A DNA stretch of 64,000 bases from W0P28-013 sp964570565 (GTDB lineage Bacteria > Bacteroidota > Bacteroidia > Bacteroidales > Paludibacteraceae): the NCBI GenBank assembly GCA_964570565.1, contig CAZMYT010000001.1, forward strand, positions 124,001 through 188,000, given 5' to 3'. Below are positions 17,992-25,709 of the stretch, piece after piece. The position numbers were made by a program, and so were the translations under genes. The notes under the pieces were generated by a model. It had not been told where the DNA came from and did no database searches. It saw nothing but the letters and a program-made list of their open reading frames with translations. The stretch's first letter is position 1. Each line of letters begins with the position of its first letter.

Positions 17992-18429
17992 TTATTCTTC
18001 CAGCTCATATACTAACGTCCAATCACATGCTTCCATATCTTTCAAAGTTACTTTCCATGTCTTTTTTACTGGAGATTTTGTACATGGTTCTTTATCCATA
18101 TCCATGCGATAAAAAACAATAATGCGCATTGTATCGTTAGGGTGTTCCATTAGATATTCTGCTATTCTTTGCCTCTCAATATTCTTGTTAGAATACGGGG
18201 TTACCATGCAATCTCGAATTATGTCATAATATTCAAATCTTGTGAGATTTTCTCTACAAAGATTCGTAAAGTCATATTCAATTGTACCTTGACCCTTGAC
18301 AATTATTTCTTTGTCCGAATTATTTTGAACAATAAAACGCTTACCTTCCTGATAATTTTTATATTCACAACTACCATTAACAAAGAGGGCAAAGAATAAT
18401 ATGAACGGGATATATTTATAAGGTTTCAT
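17992..18429 (-). CDS. Small lipoprotein, diverged paralogue
   Basis: 145 residues with a lipobox at Cys21 (FFALFVNGSC). It shares the plan of its neighbours: FIVQNNSDKEIIVKG after the anchor, a YYDIIRDCMVTPYSNKNI segment matching YGDFIYSNMIKPYSSKKI of the identical pair, a RMDMD motif, and the tail TWKVTLKDMEACDWTLVYE. It is clearly homologous to the 151-residue pair. It is envelope-anchored; function unknown. It lies 104 bases from copy A and 43 bases from the next gene. Confidence 0.75.
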   Translation of the reverse strand: MKPYKYIPFILFFALFVNGSCEYKNYQEGKRFIVQNNSDKEIIVKGQGTIEYDFTNLCRENLTRFEYYDIIRDCMVTPYSNKNIERQRIAEYLMEHPNDTMRIIVFYRMDMDKEPCTKSPVKKTWKVTLKDMEACDWTLVYELEE

Positions 18430-18472
18430 AATTTTTCAAATTAAAATATTAATAAAATAGAGCAGGGTTGTT

Positions 18473-18880
18473 TTATGGATATGATATTGTCCAATTCTGA
18501 CGGACTAAATCTTCAAAGGTTAAATCGTATCGTTTCAATACTAAATACTTCGATTTAATTGTATCCCAAGGAATGGTCTCTAAAATTTGAGCATCAAAAA
18601 CATAAAATGCGATGGTATCCTCCTCTTCATAAATTCTTTCCCATGAACCAATTGGCATTATTGGTATTTTAGTTTCATGGGGCTCTATTTTAAATTGATT
18701 TGGATCATTCCCTGGATAATAATTCACATAAACATAAGCTGTATCCTTATAAAAATCAGAACTAATGACATAAATTGAACTATCTGAGCTATTTACAAAA
18801 TTTAATCTTGTATCATAATAGTCTTTACGACAGCTTGTAATTATCAATATTAATAGAGCAAATATTGTAATTGTTCTCAT
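18473..18880 (-). CDS. Small lipoprotein, more distant family member
   Basis: 135 residues from the ATG at 18880, which gives a short lipoprotein signal MRTITIFALLILIITSC (Cys17); an in-frame ATG at 18916 would add 12 residues that do not look like a signal start. The layout resembles its neighbours: a NFVNSSDSSIYVISS stretch after the anchor and a tail LKRYDLTFEDLVRQNWTISY matching WKVTLKDMEACDWTLVYE in position. Cysteines of the other members are not conserved. Function unknown. Confidence 0.7.
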   Translation of the reverse strand: MRTITIFALLILIITSCRKDYYDTRLNFVNSSDSSIYVISSDFYKDTAYVYVNYYPGNDPNQFKIEPHETKIPIMPIGSWERIYEEEDTIAFYVFDAQILETIPWDTIKSKYLVLKRYDLTFEDLVRQNWTISYP

Positions 18881-19197
18881 AATTTTAAATATTTCCATAA
18901 CATTAATATCTCGCATTTAACATTAAAGTATTTTATTTACTTGATATAAAAAATAGTCAAGTTCCCTTTGTTCGGTGTACGCTCCTATTTGGCGCAAGTT
19001 TCTTAACTTGTGCCTCTTTATGTTGTCAGTTTCATAACTGACAACTACATGGCAACATAGTTAACTCATTAATTTATTCTATTTATCAGTTCGAAACTGA
19101 TTTTTATTTTTGGCACAAGTTGGGAAACTTGCACCAAATCTGGGCTAAAAAAGCTCTGTTTGGTGTAGTAAATCCCAATGCTAAGCAGAGGGGAACT
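18881..19197. repeat. Hairpin cluster inside the lipoprotein cassette
   Basis: A 317-base gap holding four short palindromes: 18991-19014 (GGCGCAAGTT-tctt-AACTTGTGCC), 19023-19044 (TTGTCAGTT-tcat-AACTGACAA), 19085-19101 (ATCAGTT-cga-AACTGAT) and 19112-19135. The first and last are the same 24-base element in opposite orientation (21/24 identical). The end of the gap (from 19144) is the start of duplicated unit B, including a decayed terminator copy. Confidence 0.65.
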
Positions 19198-19653
19198 CTA
19201 TTCTATACTGTCTGGTTCATATACTAAAGTCCAATCACACGCCTGCATATCTGCCAAAGTCACTTTCCATTCTTTCTTAAGAGGATATTTTTCCTTAAAT
19301 TCTTCACAAGACATGGTGTCCATATCTATGCGATTAAAAATCCCCAAAGACCACCACTTAATAATATCAGGATAAGTTTGCATGTGTTCTACCAATCCAT
19401 CTATTCCTATTTTTTTACTTGAATATGGTTTTATCATATTACTATAAATAAAATCCCCATATTCAAGCCTTGTGGTTGGTTTTATACACCCTGTATCCTG
19501 TGAAACGGAAGAATATACAGAGCCAATAAATATTATTTCTTTATCAGAATGATTGACGATGGTGATAGAACATTTATCCGTTTTTCTTTCGCAACTGGCA
19601 CTGTGAATAAGCGTCAAAATAGACAATAATAAAATAAATGCGTATTTGTTCAT
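19198..19653 (-). CDS. Small lipoprotein, copy B of an identical pair
   Basis: 151 residues, identical to the product of 17432-17887, with lipobox Cys21 and tail WKVTLADMQACDWTLVYE. The nucleotide differences within the gene are silent (for example GAG/GAA for the last Glu, GCA/GCG for an Ala, TTG/TTA for a Leu). Unlike copy A it has its own -7 box (19699-19706, 46 bases upstream). As first gene of the cluster it may lead a four-gene transcript. Function unknown. Confidence 0.75.
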   Translation of the reverse strand: MNKYAFILLLSILTLIHSASCERKTDKCSITIVNHSDKEIIFIGSVYSSVSQDTGCIKPTTRLEYGDFIYSNMIKPYSSKKIGIDGLVEHMQTYPDIIKWWSLGIFNRIDMDTMSCEEFKEKYPLKKEWKVTLADMQACDWTLVYEPDSIE

Positions 19654-19698
19654 ATCTTATATTGTTTATAACAGAAAATTTCATGATTTTAGTCATCG

Positions 19699-19706
19699 CA
19701 AAGATA
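19699..19706 (-). promoter_or_regulatory. Promoter -7 box for the lipoprotein cluster
   Basis: Minus-strand TATCTTTG, 46 bases upstream of copy B and just downstream of the tRNA terminator. Confidence 0.6.
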
Positions 19707-19730
19707 AGTATATTTGTTGAGGCACAAAAA

Positions 19731-19756
19731 AAACAGAGCTAAAAAAGCTCTGTTTT
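19731..19756 (-). terminator. Terminator of tRNA-Tyr
   Basis: Minus strand: AAACAGAGC and GCTCTGTTT arms around a T-rich loop, followed by eight T, six bases after the tRNA 3' end. Same hairpin as at 17370-17395. Confidence 0.85.
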
Positions 19757-19761
19757 AACAG

Positions 19762-19844
19762 TGGGTAGTGATGGATTCGAACCACCGAAGTCGAAAGACA
19801 ACTGAGTTACAGTCAGTCCCATTTGGCCACTCTGGTAACTACCC
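19762..19844 (-). tRNA. tRNA-Tyr (anticodon GTA)
   Basis: An 83-base class II tRNA with a long variable arm. The acceptor arms GGGTAGT and ACTACCC pair fully; the anticodon loop reads CTGTAAC with anticodon GTA; the T arm is GGTTCGAATCC. The CCA end is not encoded. A -7 box lies 13 bases upstream and a terminator directly downstream, so it is a single-gene transcript. Confidence 0.95.
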
Positions 19845-19856
19845 TGAAATATGGTG

Positions 19857-19864
19857 CAAAGATA
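19857..19864 (-). promoter_or_regulatory. Promoter -7 box for tRNA-Tyr
   Basis: Minus-strand TATCTTTG, 13 bases before the tRNA 5' end. Confidence 0.7.
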
Positions 19865-19939
19865 CTGTTTTTTCTCGATTCTACAAATAGCGAATGCTAT
19901 TTATCGAAAAAACTTTTTTGCAAGTGCCTTGTATTACAT

Positions 19940-19968
19940 AAAAAGCCTCAACCGAGGTGAGGCTTTTT
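19940..19968 (-). terminator. Terminator after secG
   Basis: AAAAAGCCTC and GAGGCTTTTT arms with a 9-base loop, 22 bases past the secG stop. Confidence 0.85.
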
Positions 19969-19990
19969 AAAATGCAATGTCTGTTAGCAA

Positions 19991-20320
19991 TCAGTTTGCA
20001 GGAGCAGGTTCTTCAAATGGAGCAGCTTCCGATTGTGCAGCAGTTTCTTGTGCAGCTTGCGCTTCGTCTGCAATAGCAGAAGTGGCAGCTTCTGTGTGGT
20101 TTTTAGCAAAACCTGCTGCTAATACGCTACAAAGAACAATAACTGAAACCAATGTCCAAGTGGCTTTTTCCAAGAAATCGGTTGTTTTGCGAACACCCAT
20201 AATTTGGTTTGAGCTTGAAAAACTAGATGCAAGACCACCACCTTTTGAGTTTTGTACTAACACGATTAATACTAAAATAATCGACGCTACAACAGCGAGA
20301 ATGGTTAAAAATAAGTACAT
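19991..20320 (-). CDS. secG: Protein translocase subunit SecG
   Basis: 109 residues. SecG is the small membrane subunit of SecYEG that assists SecA-driven export. Two membrane helices (residues ~2-22 and ~55-75) enclose the family motif VLVQNSKGGGLASSFSSSNQ. The C-terminal ~35 residues are Ala/Glu-rich and variable, as is usual. It lies 142 bases after lptE with a short CCGAT-ATCGG hairpin (20360-20373) between them. A TTACTTTG sequence near 20385 is one base off the -7 consensus and may be its promoter. Confidence 0.95.
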   Translation of the reverse strand: MYLFLTILAVVASIILVLIVLVQNSKGGGLASSFSSSNQIMGVRKTTDFLEKATWTLVSVIVLCSVLAAGFAKNHTEAATSAIADEAQAAQETAAQSEAAPFEEPAPAN

Positions 20321-20462
20321 GTTGCTAAATTTATTTGTTGTTTTTATGATTTCATGCTACCGATAAAAATCGGACTGCAAAGTAAATACTTTTTTTCGGA
20401 TATTTCAAATTTAAAACGCCTTAATATCTGATTTTCTGTTGATGAAGGGTTCTTTTGTGCGT

Positions 20463-20972
20463 TTACCAATTCGCCACGGTGGCATTGTAAACATTGTCTA
20501 CTATTTCATCAATCATTTCAGTCACCAATTGGTCTTGCACACTTTCTAATGTCGAAGTGCTTGGAAATGTTCTGTTTGCACTAAATGTGCGTTCAAAATT
20601 TTCTTCTGTATTGGTATTGTTGGTGAATCGTACGCGAACGGTCATGGTCAATCGTGTTTCGGCAGCATACGAGTCGGAACCAATAGAGAGCGGTGTCAAC
20701 GTGTAGCCTGTAATTTCACCTTCTAGCTGTAAGTCGCCATTGCGTTTGAGCAGTGCTAAACGTGTTTGTTTGGTGTACGCATCTTTGAGGGCTTCGTTGA
20801 ACGACGTGACCATAGGCGGATACACCAACGTGGCCTGATTCGTAAAGTCGACTACAGCGATGCTTCGTACTTTCGAGTAATCGATAGAAGCACCGTTGAA
20901 TTTGTACGAAATACTGCAAGAGCTTGCCAGTAAAACGCTTATGATTGAGAGAATAACGAGTTTTTTAGTCAT
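20463..20972 (-). CDS. lptE: LPS-assembly lipoprotein LptE
   Basis: 169 residues with a lipobox at Cys19 (SVLLASSC). LptE sits in the outer membrane as the plug partner of LptD in lipopolysaccharide insertion. The Bacteroidota form is recognised by YKFNGASIDYSKVRSIAVVDF near the N-terminus, LEGEITGYTLTPLSI, and the C-terminal TEMIDEIVDNVYNATVANW. It starts 7 bases after the sigma-54 activator gene and is co-transcribed with it. Confidence 0.88.
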   Translation of the reverse strand: MTKKLVILSIISVLLASSCSISYKFNGASIDYSKVRSIAVVDFTNQATLVYPPMVTSFNEALKDAYTKQTRLALLKRNGDLQLEGEITGYTLTPLSIGSDSYAAETRLTMTVRVRFTNNTNTEENFERTFSANRTFPSTSTLESVQDQLVTEMIDEIVDNVYNATVANW

Positions 20973-20979
20973 AACGTTA

Positions 20980-22224
20980 CTATTCGAGTCCGTATTCTTT
21001 TATTTTACGATAGAGTGTGCGTTCCGATATTTTTAAATCCTGTGCTGCATATTTCCGTTTGCCATTGTGGCGTTCGAGGGCTTTGATGATAATCTCTTTT
21101 TCAGCATCAATGAGCGAAAGCGACTCTTCTACATACTCTTCGGTATCTTCTACGTGATGATTGTGCAAAATTTTACCTTTGCTCAATGGCGTTACTAAAT
21201 TGATAACTTCGTTTTGCGGTTCTTGTTTTTCTACAAACGGCTGTTCGGCGGTGTCGCTGAAGTGTGGTTGGTAGTTGTGCGCAGGTTCATTCGACATAAT
21301 ATCATTGACTAACTTTTTCAAGTCGTTCATGTCTTTTTTCATGTCGAACAACACTTGATAGAGAATTTCACGCTCGCTGTTAAACGATTTTTGTTCTTGT
21401 TGATGCGACATCAGCACAGGCAGCGTGCTCGATTCTTGATCGGGCAAGTAGGCACGTAAACTTTCAGGGGTAATGGTGCGTTCTTGTTCAATCACAGAAA
21501 TCTGTTCGGTAATGTTTTTAAGTTGACGAATATTACCTTTCCAGTAGTAGTTCTTTAGCATGAGTTGTGCATCATCCGTGAGTTTGATGACTGGCATTTT
21601 GTATTTCTCTGCAAAATCGGTAGCGAATTTACGGAACAACAGCAAAATGTCGTCTTTACGTTCGCGCAACGGCGGAATGTAAATAGGCACGGCATTCAAA
21701 CGATAATATAAATCCTCGCGGAAACGACCATTACGAATGGCTTCTTGCATATTTAAATTGGTGGCGGCTACTACGCGCACATTGGTTTTTTGCACTTTCG
21801 ATGAACCCACACGCATAAATTCGCCAGCCTCTAAAACGCGTAACAAACGCACTTGTGTTGAAAGTGGCAATTCGCCCACTTCGTCGAGAAAAATAGTGCC
21901 ACCATCGGCCACTTCAAAATAACCTTTACGGTCGGATGTGGCGCTTGTAAAAGCACCTTTTTCGTGTCCAAATAGTTCGGAATCGATGGTGCCTTCGGGT
22001 ATAGCTCCGCAGTTCACAGCAATGTAAGCATTGTGTTTGCGGTGGCTGTATTGATGAATAATTTGTGGAAACGTTTCTTTACCAACGCCGCTTTCGCCTG
22101 TAATAAGTACCGACAAATCGGTAGCTGATACTTGTACAGCAACGTCGATAGCGCGATTCAACGCCGATGAAATACCAATGATTCCAAAGCGCTGTTTTAC
22201 AGATTGAATTTCTGATGTTTGCAT
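20980..22224 (-). CDS. Sigma-54 interacting transcriptional activator
   Basis: 414 residues: AAA+ domain at ~15-250 with Walker A GESGVGKET, the sigma-54 contact loop GAFTSA, and GGTIFLDEVGELPLSTQVRLL (Walker B). A variable linker (~255-365) is followed by a C-terminal Fis-type helix-turn-helix (ALERHNGKRKYAAQDLKISE). There is no N-terminal receiver or sensor domain, so activity is either constitutive, set by expression, or controlled by a partner. It would remodel sigma-54 RNA polymerase at its targets, which are not identified here. The stop lies 7 bases from lptE, and this regulator-lptE pairing suggests an envelope role. Own -7 box at 22253-22260. Confidence 0.92.
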   Translation of the reverse strand: MQTSEIQSVKQRFGIIGISSALNRAIDVAVQVSATDLSVLITGESGVGKETFPQIIHQYSHRKHNAYIAVNCGAIPEGTIDSELFGHEKGAFTSATSDRKGYFEVADGGTIFLDEVGELPLSTQVRLLRVLEAGEFMRVGSSKVQKTNVRVVAATNLNMQEAIRNGRFREDLYYRLNAVPIYIPPLRERKDDILLLFRKFATDFAEKYKMPVIKLTDDAQLMLKNYYWKGNIRQLKNITEQISVIEQERTITPESLRAYLPDQESSTLPVLMSHQQEQKSFNSEREILYQVLFDMKKDMNDLKKLVNDIMSNEPAHNYQPHFSDTAEQPFVEKQEPQNEVINLVTPLSKGKILHNHHVEDTEEYVEESLSLIDAEKEIIIKALERHNGKRKYAAQDLKISERTLYRKIKEYGLE

Positions 22225-22252
22225 AAAACTGCTATTTTTTCAGTAAGACTGA

Positions 22253-22260
22253 CAAAATTA
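22253..22260 (-). promoter_or_regulatory. Promoter -7 box for the sigma-54 activator / lptE
   Basis: Minus-strand TAATTTTG, 29 bases before the start codon. Confidence 0.55.
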
Positions 22261-22314
22261 CATATTTTTATTGAATAGCACAATTTTTTTCGTAAAAAGC
22301 AGTGTTAATAGACT

Positions 22315-23070
22315 TTAAATCGTTAATTTGAGGTCGTCGTAAGCGATGTGTACGTTTTTCGGTAGCTCCTTTTGCCGTTCTGCATGTAGTCCAAAATGGT
22401 GACTCATGTGAATTAAATACGCCTGTTTTGGTTGTATGCGTTCTATCTGTTGCAATGCTTCGGCTACAGTTTCGTGCGATGGATGTGGTTTGTCGCGTAG
22501 TGCATCAATAACCAGTACGTCGAGGTTGGCTAGTTTTGCGTATTCGCTCTCAGGAATCGAGCTAACGTCCGTCAAATATGCCATATTTCCGATGCGAAAA
22601 CCTAAAATAGGCAATTTACCATGTGTAATGCGAATGGGTTTTATATCAACGCCTTCTACGGAAAACGAATCGAGTGTGATGGCGTTAAGTTGTAGATTGG
22701 GCACACCTGGGTATTTATGTTCTGTGAAACAATACGGCAAGCGGATTTGAATGGCGTTGCATACGTTCTGTTCTGCATACAAATGTACGTCGCCAAATTT
22801 GGAGTAAGGTCGTAAATCGTCGATGCCGCCCACGTGGTCGTAATGTTCATGAGTAATCAATACAGCATCGAGTTTGCCAAACGGTTTATTTAGCATTTGC
22901 TGACGAAAATCGGGTCCACAATCTATCAAGATTTGTTTTCCTTCTGTTTCAATCAGAATCGATGATCGTAACCGTTTATCTTTGGGGTCGGGCGATTGGC
23001 AAACAGCGCACTGGCATCCAATTTCTGGAACGCCTGTAGAAGTGCCAGTACCTAAAAATAGAATATTCAT
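22315..23070 (-). CDS. MBL-fold metallo-hydrolase (PhnP-like)
   Basis: 251 residues from the ATG at 23070 (MNILFLGTGTSTGVPEIGCQ). An upstream in-frame start at 23235 would run through the terminator of the TonB gene and the promoter at 23093, so it is rejected. Metallo-beta-lactamase fold with the zinc motif ITHEHYDHVGGIDDLRPY, plus early Asp in LIDCGPDFRQQ and a C-terminal LIHMSHHFG. A CxC...C pattern (GCQCAVC) near residue 20 is typical of the PhnP/lipoate-associated subgroup that cleaves cyclic phosphates or phosphodiesters. Exact substrate unknown; cytoplasmic. Confidence 0.88.
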   Translation of the reverse strand: MNILFLGTGTSTGVPEIGCQCAVCQSPDPKDKRLRSSILIETEGKQILIDCGPDFRQQMLNKPFGKLDAVLITHEHYDHVGGIDDLRPYSKFGDVHLYAEQNVCNAIQIRLPYCFTEHKYPGVPNLQLNAITLDSFSVEGVDIKPIRITHGKLPILGFRIGNMAYLTDVSSIPESEYAKLANLDVLVIDALRDKPHPSHETVAEALQQIERIQPKQAYLIHMSHHFGLHAERQKELPKNVHIAYDDLKLTI

Positions 23071-23092
23071 AGTATGAAGTGCATTTGTGCCA

Positions 23093-23100
23093 CAAAGGTA
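23093..23100 (-). promoter_or_regulatory. Promoter -7 box for the MBL hydrolase
   Basis: Minus-strand TACCTTTG, 22 bases before the ATG at 23070; it decides the start. Confidence 0.65.
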
Positions 23101-23121
23101 ATATTCTAATGAGTGAAAAAC

Positions 23122-23162
23122 AAAAAAAGCCCAACAAACTGTTCTGTTTATTGGGTCTTTTT
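23122..23162 (-). terminator. Terminator after the TonB-dependent receptor
   Basis: Minus strand: GACCCAATAAAC pairs imperfectly with GTTTGTTGGGC, followed by a run of seven T, 16 bases past the stop. It isolates the receptor from the MBL gene. Confidence 0.75.
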
Positions 23163-23177
23163 GTTTCAAATTTGGTT

Positions 23178-25427
23178 TTAGAATGTGACACTTACACCTG
23201 CATGAACATTTAAGCCAGCTTGCGCATAGTACCAAGGTGTGTATTTTTGATTGGCTGCTGAATAATCGCCGTTAGCGCCCGAAAAATAGCTGTAACTGCC
23301 TCCATTTGACACATACATGGTGTTGAATAAATTATTCATTTGCACCGAGAATGTGACATCTTTCACCACTTTTTTGTTAGGCAGTGTGTAAGCTAAACGT
23401 AAGTTAGTGACGCAATAATCGTTGAGCTTTGCAGCTTTGCTACTCGTATTATCCAAAAATTGTTCGCCGACGTAATTGGTTTGTAACGTGGCATTAAATC
23501 CTTTGATGTCCATTTGAAAACTGCTTCCTGCTGTGATGTTTGGTGAGAACGAAATGTCTGTTGTGCCGTAAGATACTTGAACTTGTCCTCCATTTTGGTT
23601 TACCACAGGGTCGTTCCAATCTGCATCCCAATCATCCACCCAGTCGGAATAATTTAAAATCTTGTTCTGGCTCAGTGTTACGTTTCCATCCCAGCGCAAC
23701 CAATCTAAAATTTGTACGCCACCCATTAATTCGATGCCTGCTCGGTAACTATCTTTCACGTTTTTGGTCAAATACGCGCCTGTGTCGCTGTATTTTCCTG
23801 TGAGTACAAGTTGGTTGTCGTAATCCATCAGGTAGAGGTTTGCTCCTACGCTAAAACGACGGTGTGAAAAATTGTAACCGGCTTCGTAATCGTACAATCG
23901 TTCGGCCTGTGGCACATCGTTTGGACCTGCTTCTGTGTAGTTTTTTCTATTGGGCTCGCGGTTGGCAATCGCAAAATTGAAATAGGCGTTGTGCCCATTT
24001 TTAGTGTATGAAATTCCTGCTTTCGGATTCAAAAAATGGAATGTTTCGTGTACAGGAATAGAATCCAAATCCTCATCGTTGATACCATTCAATTGATAAT
24101 TAACATAGCGGTATTGCATATCACCGTAAATAGTTAAACCTTCCATGATTTCCCAATCAGCTTTTAAGTACGTGTTTGCCTCGAATTTATTACCATGATT
24201 GCGGTAATATTCATAATCTTTTGGAATGCTTTGGTCGTAGGTGCGTAGCCAAATTACATTCCCGAAGTGATCGCCGATGTAATTATTTACGGCTCCGCCA
24301 AACGAGGCATTTACCTTCTGGCTGGTGTAATTAAGAGCTACTACGCCTCCGAAGAAATCATTGTCAAGATGTTTTTGTCGTACGAGATCTGATTTTTTTA
24401 CGGTATTGCCAAGTGTGTCGGTAAAGTTTGGTAAGCCGTACGATTTGAATTTTGCACTAGCCTTGTATTGTTCATAGTAGCCTTTGCCATGGGTGTAATG
24501 CAGCGCACCATTCATATTCCACTGTGCATTAAATAGGTGTGATAGGTGTAATTGCACGTGTTGTTGGGTGTAGTTGTCGGTTTGATTGTTGTAAAAAGCA
24601 TCGTTGCCGTTATCGTCGATGTAGTGACCAGCAGGATTGTAGCGGCGGTTGGTTGCCAATTGCTCCGCACTGATGCCATCCCAGGCCATGTAGGTTTTTT
24701 CGGCGCCGCCAAATGTCATTAATTTCACCATGGTGTTAGTACCATACCAAGCGCCCGAGGCGTAGTATGAATAGAGATCGGATGCTGCGCGTTCCAAGTA
24801 ACCATCGCTGTTTACTTTGGAAAAACGAGCGTCGAAAGCAAAGCCATTTTTTAATAAGCCCGTACTTACTTTAGCACTTTCGCGAAAGGTGTTGTACATA
24901 CCACCGTTGAATGTGAGGGTGGCAAATGGTTCCAAGGTCGCCTTTTCTGTTTGCATATTCACCGAAGCTCCAAAAGCGGCTGCGCCATTGGTGGAAGTTC
25001 CTACACCTCGTTGTACATGAACACTGTTCATCGACGATGCTAAATCGGTCATGTTTACCCAAAATACCGTTTGTGATTCGGCATCATTGAGTGGAATTCC
25101 ATTTACCGTCATGTTGATGCGATTTTGGTCGGTTCCACGCACACGAAAATAGGTGTAGCCAACTCCTAAACCATCGTCGGAAGTCACTACCAACGAAGGC
25201 GTTGTTGTGAGTAAATACGGTAAATTGACGCCTGTGTTTTGCTTTTGTAACTCTTCAGGCGTGAAGGTCTTGGTGGTCAGTGGCGTTTGATTGCCAAGAC
25301 GCGTAGAAGAAACAATAATTTCTTCTAATTCGCCTTTCATCGAAATGGAATCTGTGGCTTCTTTTTGCGCCCAAAGTGCGCTAGCCATGAGTGGCAGTGC
25401 AAGCACTGCGAGTAGTTTTTTTTGCAT
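23178..25427 (-). CDS. TonB-dependent outer-membrane receptor, probably for thiamin
   Basis: 749 residues. Signal peptide MQKKLLAVLALPLMASALWA; then a TonB-box-like stretch (ELEEIIVSSTRLGNQT), the plug domain (~55-165: LPYLLTTTPSLVVTSDDGLG, FRVRGTDQNRINMTVNGIPL, VQRGVGTSTNGAAAFGASVN) and a 22-strand barrel ending in a C-terminal aromatic residue (VHAGVSVTF). No carboxypeptidase-like domain is present, so it is not of the SusC type. Substrate call rests on the TPP riboswitch in its leader; established comparative work predicts a TPP-regulated receptor for thiamin uptake in Bacteroidetes. The inner-membrane partner PnuT is not adjacent. A terminator follows, so the transcript is monocistronic. 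Confidence 0.88.
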   Translation of the reverse strand: MQKKLLAVLALPLMASALWAQKEATDSISMKGELEEIIVSSTRLGNQTPLTTKTFTPEELQKQNTGVNLPYLLTTTPSLVVTSDDGLGVGYTYFRVRGTDQNRINMTVNGIPLNDAESQTVFWVNMTDLASSMNSVHVQRGVGTSTNGAAAFGASVNMQTEKATLEPFATLTFNGGMYNTFRESAKVSTGLLKNGFAFDARFSKVNSDGYLERAASDLYSYYASGAWYGTNTMVKLMTFGGAEKTYMAWDGISAEQLATNRRYNPAGHYIDDNGNDAFYNNQTDNYTQQHVQLHLSHLFNAQWNMNGALHYTHGKGYYEQYKASAKFKSYGLPNFTDTLGNTVKKSDLVRQKHLDNDFFGGVVALNYTSQKVNASFGGAVNNYIGDHFGNVIWLRTYDQSIPKDYEYYRNHGNKFEANTYLKADWEIMEGLTIYGDMQYRYVNYQLNGINDEDLDSIPVHETFHFLNPKAGISYTKNGHNAYFNFAIANREPNRKNYTEAGPNDVPQAERLYDYEAGYNFSHRRFSVGANLYLMDYDNQLVLTGKYSDTGAYLTKNVKDSYRAGIELMGGVQILDWLRWDGNVTLSQNKILNYSDWVDDWDADWNDPVVNQNGGQVQVSYGTTDISFSPNITAGSSFQMDIKGFNATLQTNYVGEQFLDNTSSKAAKLNDYCVTNLRLAYTLPNKKVVKDVTFSVQMNNLFNTMYVSNGGSYSYFSGANGDYSAANQKYTPWYYAQAGLNVHAGVSVTF

Positions 25428-25443
25428 ATAGCTTTGAATTTAT

Positions 25444-25473
25444 GAAAAATCCGTTTGTTTTTTGTGGATTTTT
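25444..25473 (-). promoter_or_regulatory. Stem-loop just before the TonB receptor start (possible riboswitch expression platform)
   Basis: GAAAAATCC and GGATTTTTC arms enclose a 12-base loop 17 bases upstream of the ATG. Its position suits control of translation start by the upstream TPP riboswitch, but this coupling is inferred. Confidence 0.4.
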
Positions 25474-25601
25474 CGAGTTAAACAAAACTACATACGCAGG
25501 GAAAAGTAGATTCAAGTTTATAGACCTAAAGACGATAACCAAATTAATGGTTGTCGGCTGTTGACTTGAAAACTACTTAAGGTGGAGAAATTTTTTAAAC
25601 T

Positions 25602-25673
25602 TTTTCCCTTCGCAGCATTACCCGCGCAGGTTCAAAGGGTGTAATCTCAGCCTAAAAAGGCACCCCTAAGCAT
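25602..25673 (-). ncRNA. TPP riboswitch (THI element)
   Basis: The minus strand carries the conserved THI-box series in order: GGGGTGCC, then GGCTGAGATTACACCC (the CUGAGA core), TTTGAACCTG, GGGTAATGCTGCG and AAGGGA closing with the first arm. Thiamin pyrophosphate binding to such an element normally lowers expression of the downstream gene. It lies ~180 bases upstream of the TonB receptor and ~40 bases after a -7 box. Confidence 0.95.
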
Positions 25674-25709
25674 GTAGATAAGAAGTTTTGAAACTTCTGA
25701 AATCGACGA

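Larger units (their letters stand above)
19144..19755. repeat. Duplicated lipoprotein unit B bounded by an 18-bp direct repeat
   Basis: GCTAAAAAAGCTCTGTTT occurs at 19144-19161 and 19738-19755 and also at 17377-17394. From 19144 to about 19663 the sequence is nearly identical to 17377-17897, covering a terminator half, the 3' spacer and the whole lipoprotein gene; homology ends shortly before the start codons' upstream regions. Confidence 0.75.

Noticed and set aside
19111..19135. Sigma-54 promoter (TGGCAC ... TTGCA)
   Set aside because: The spacing between the two boxes is 12 bases instead of 5; the match comes from the palindromic element.
17332..19864. Genomic island or prophage integrated at tRNA-Tyr
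   Set aside because: No integrase, no att-like copy of the tRNA 3' end, and only lipoprotein genes lie next to it; the repeated 18 bases come from the terminator, not from the tRNA.
23070..23235. Longer start for the MBL hydrolase
   Set aside because: The extension crosses a terminator and a promoter box and is Cys-rich without similarity to the family.
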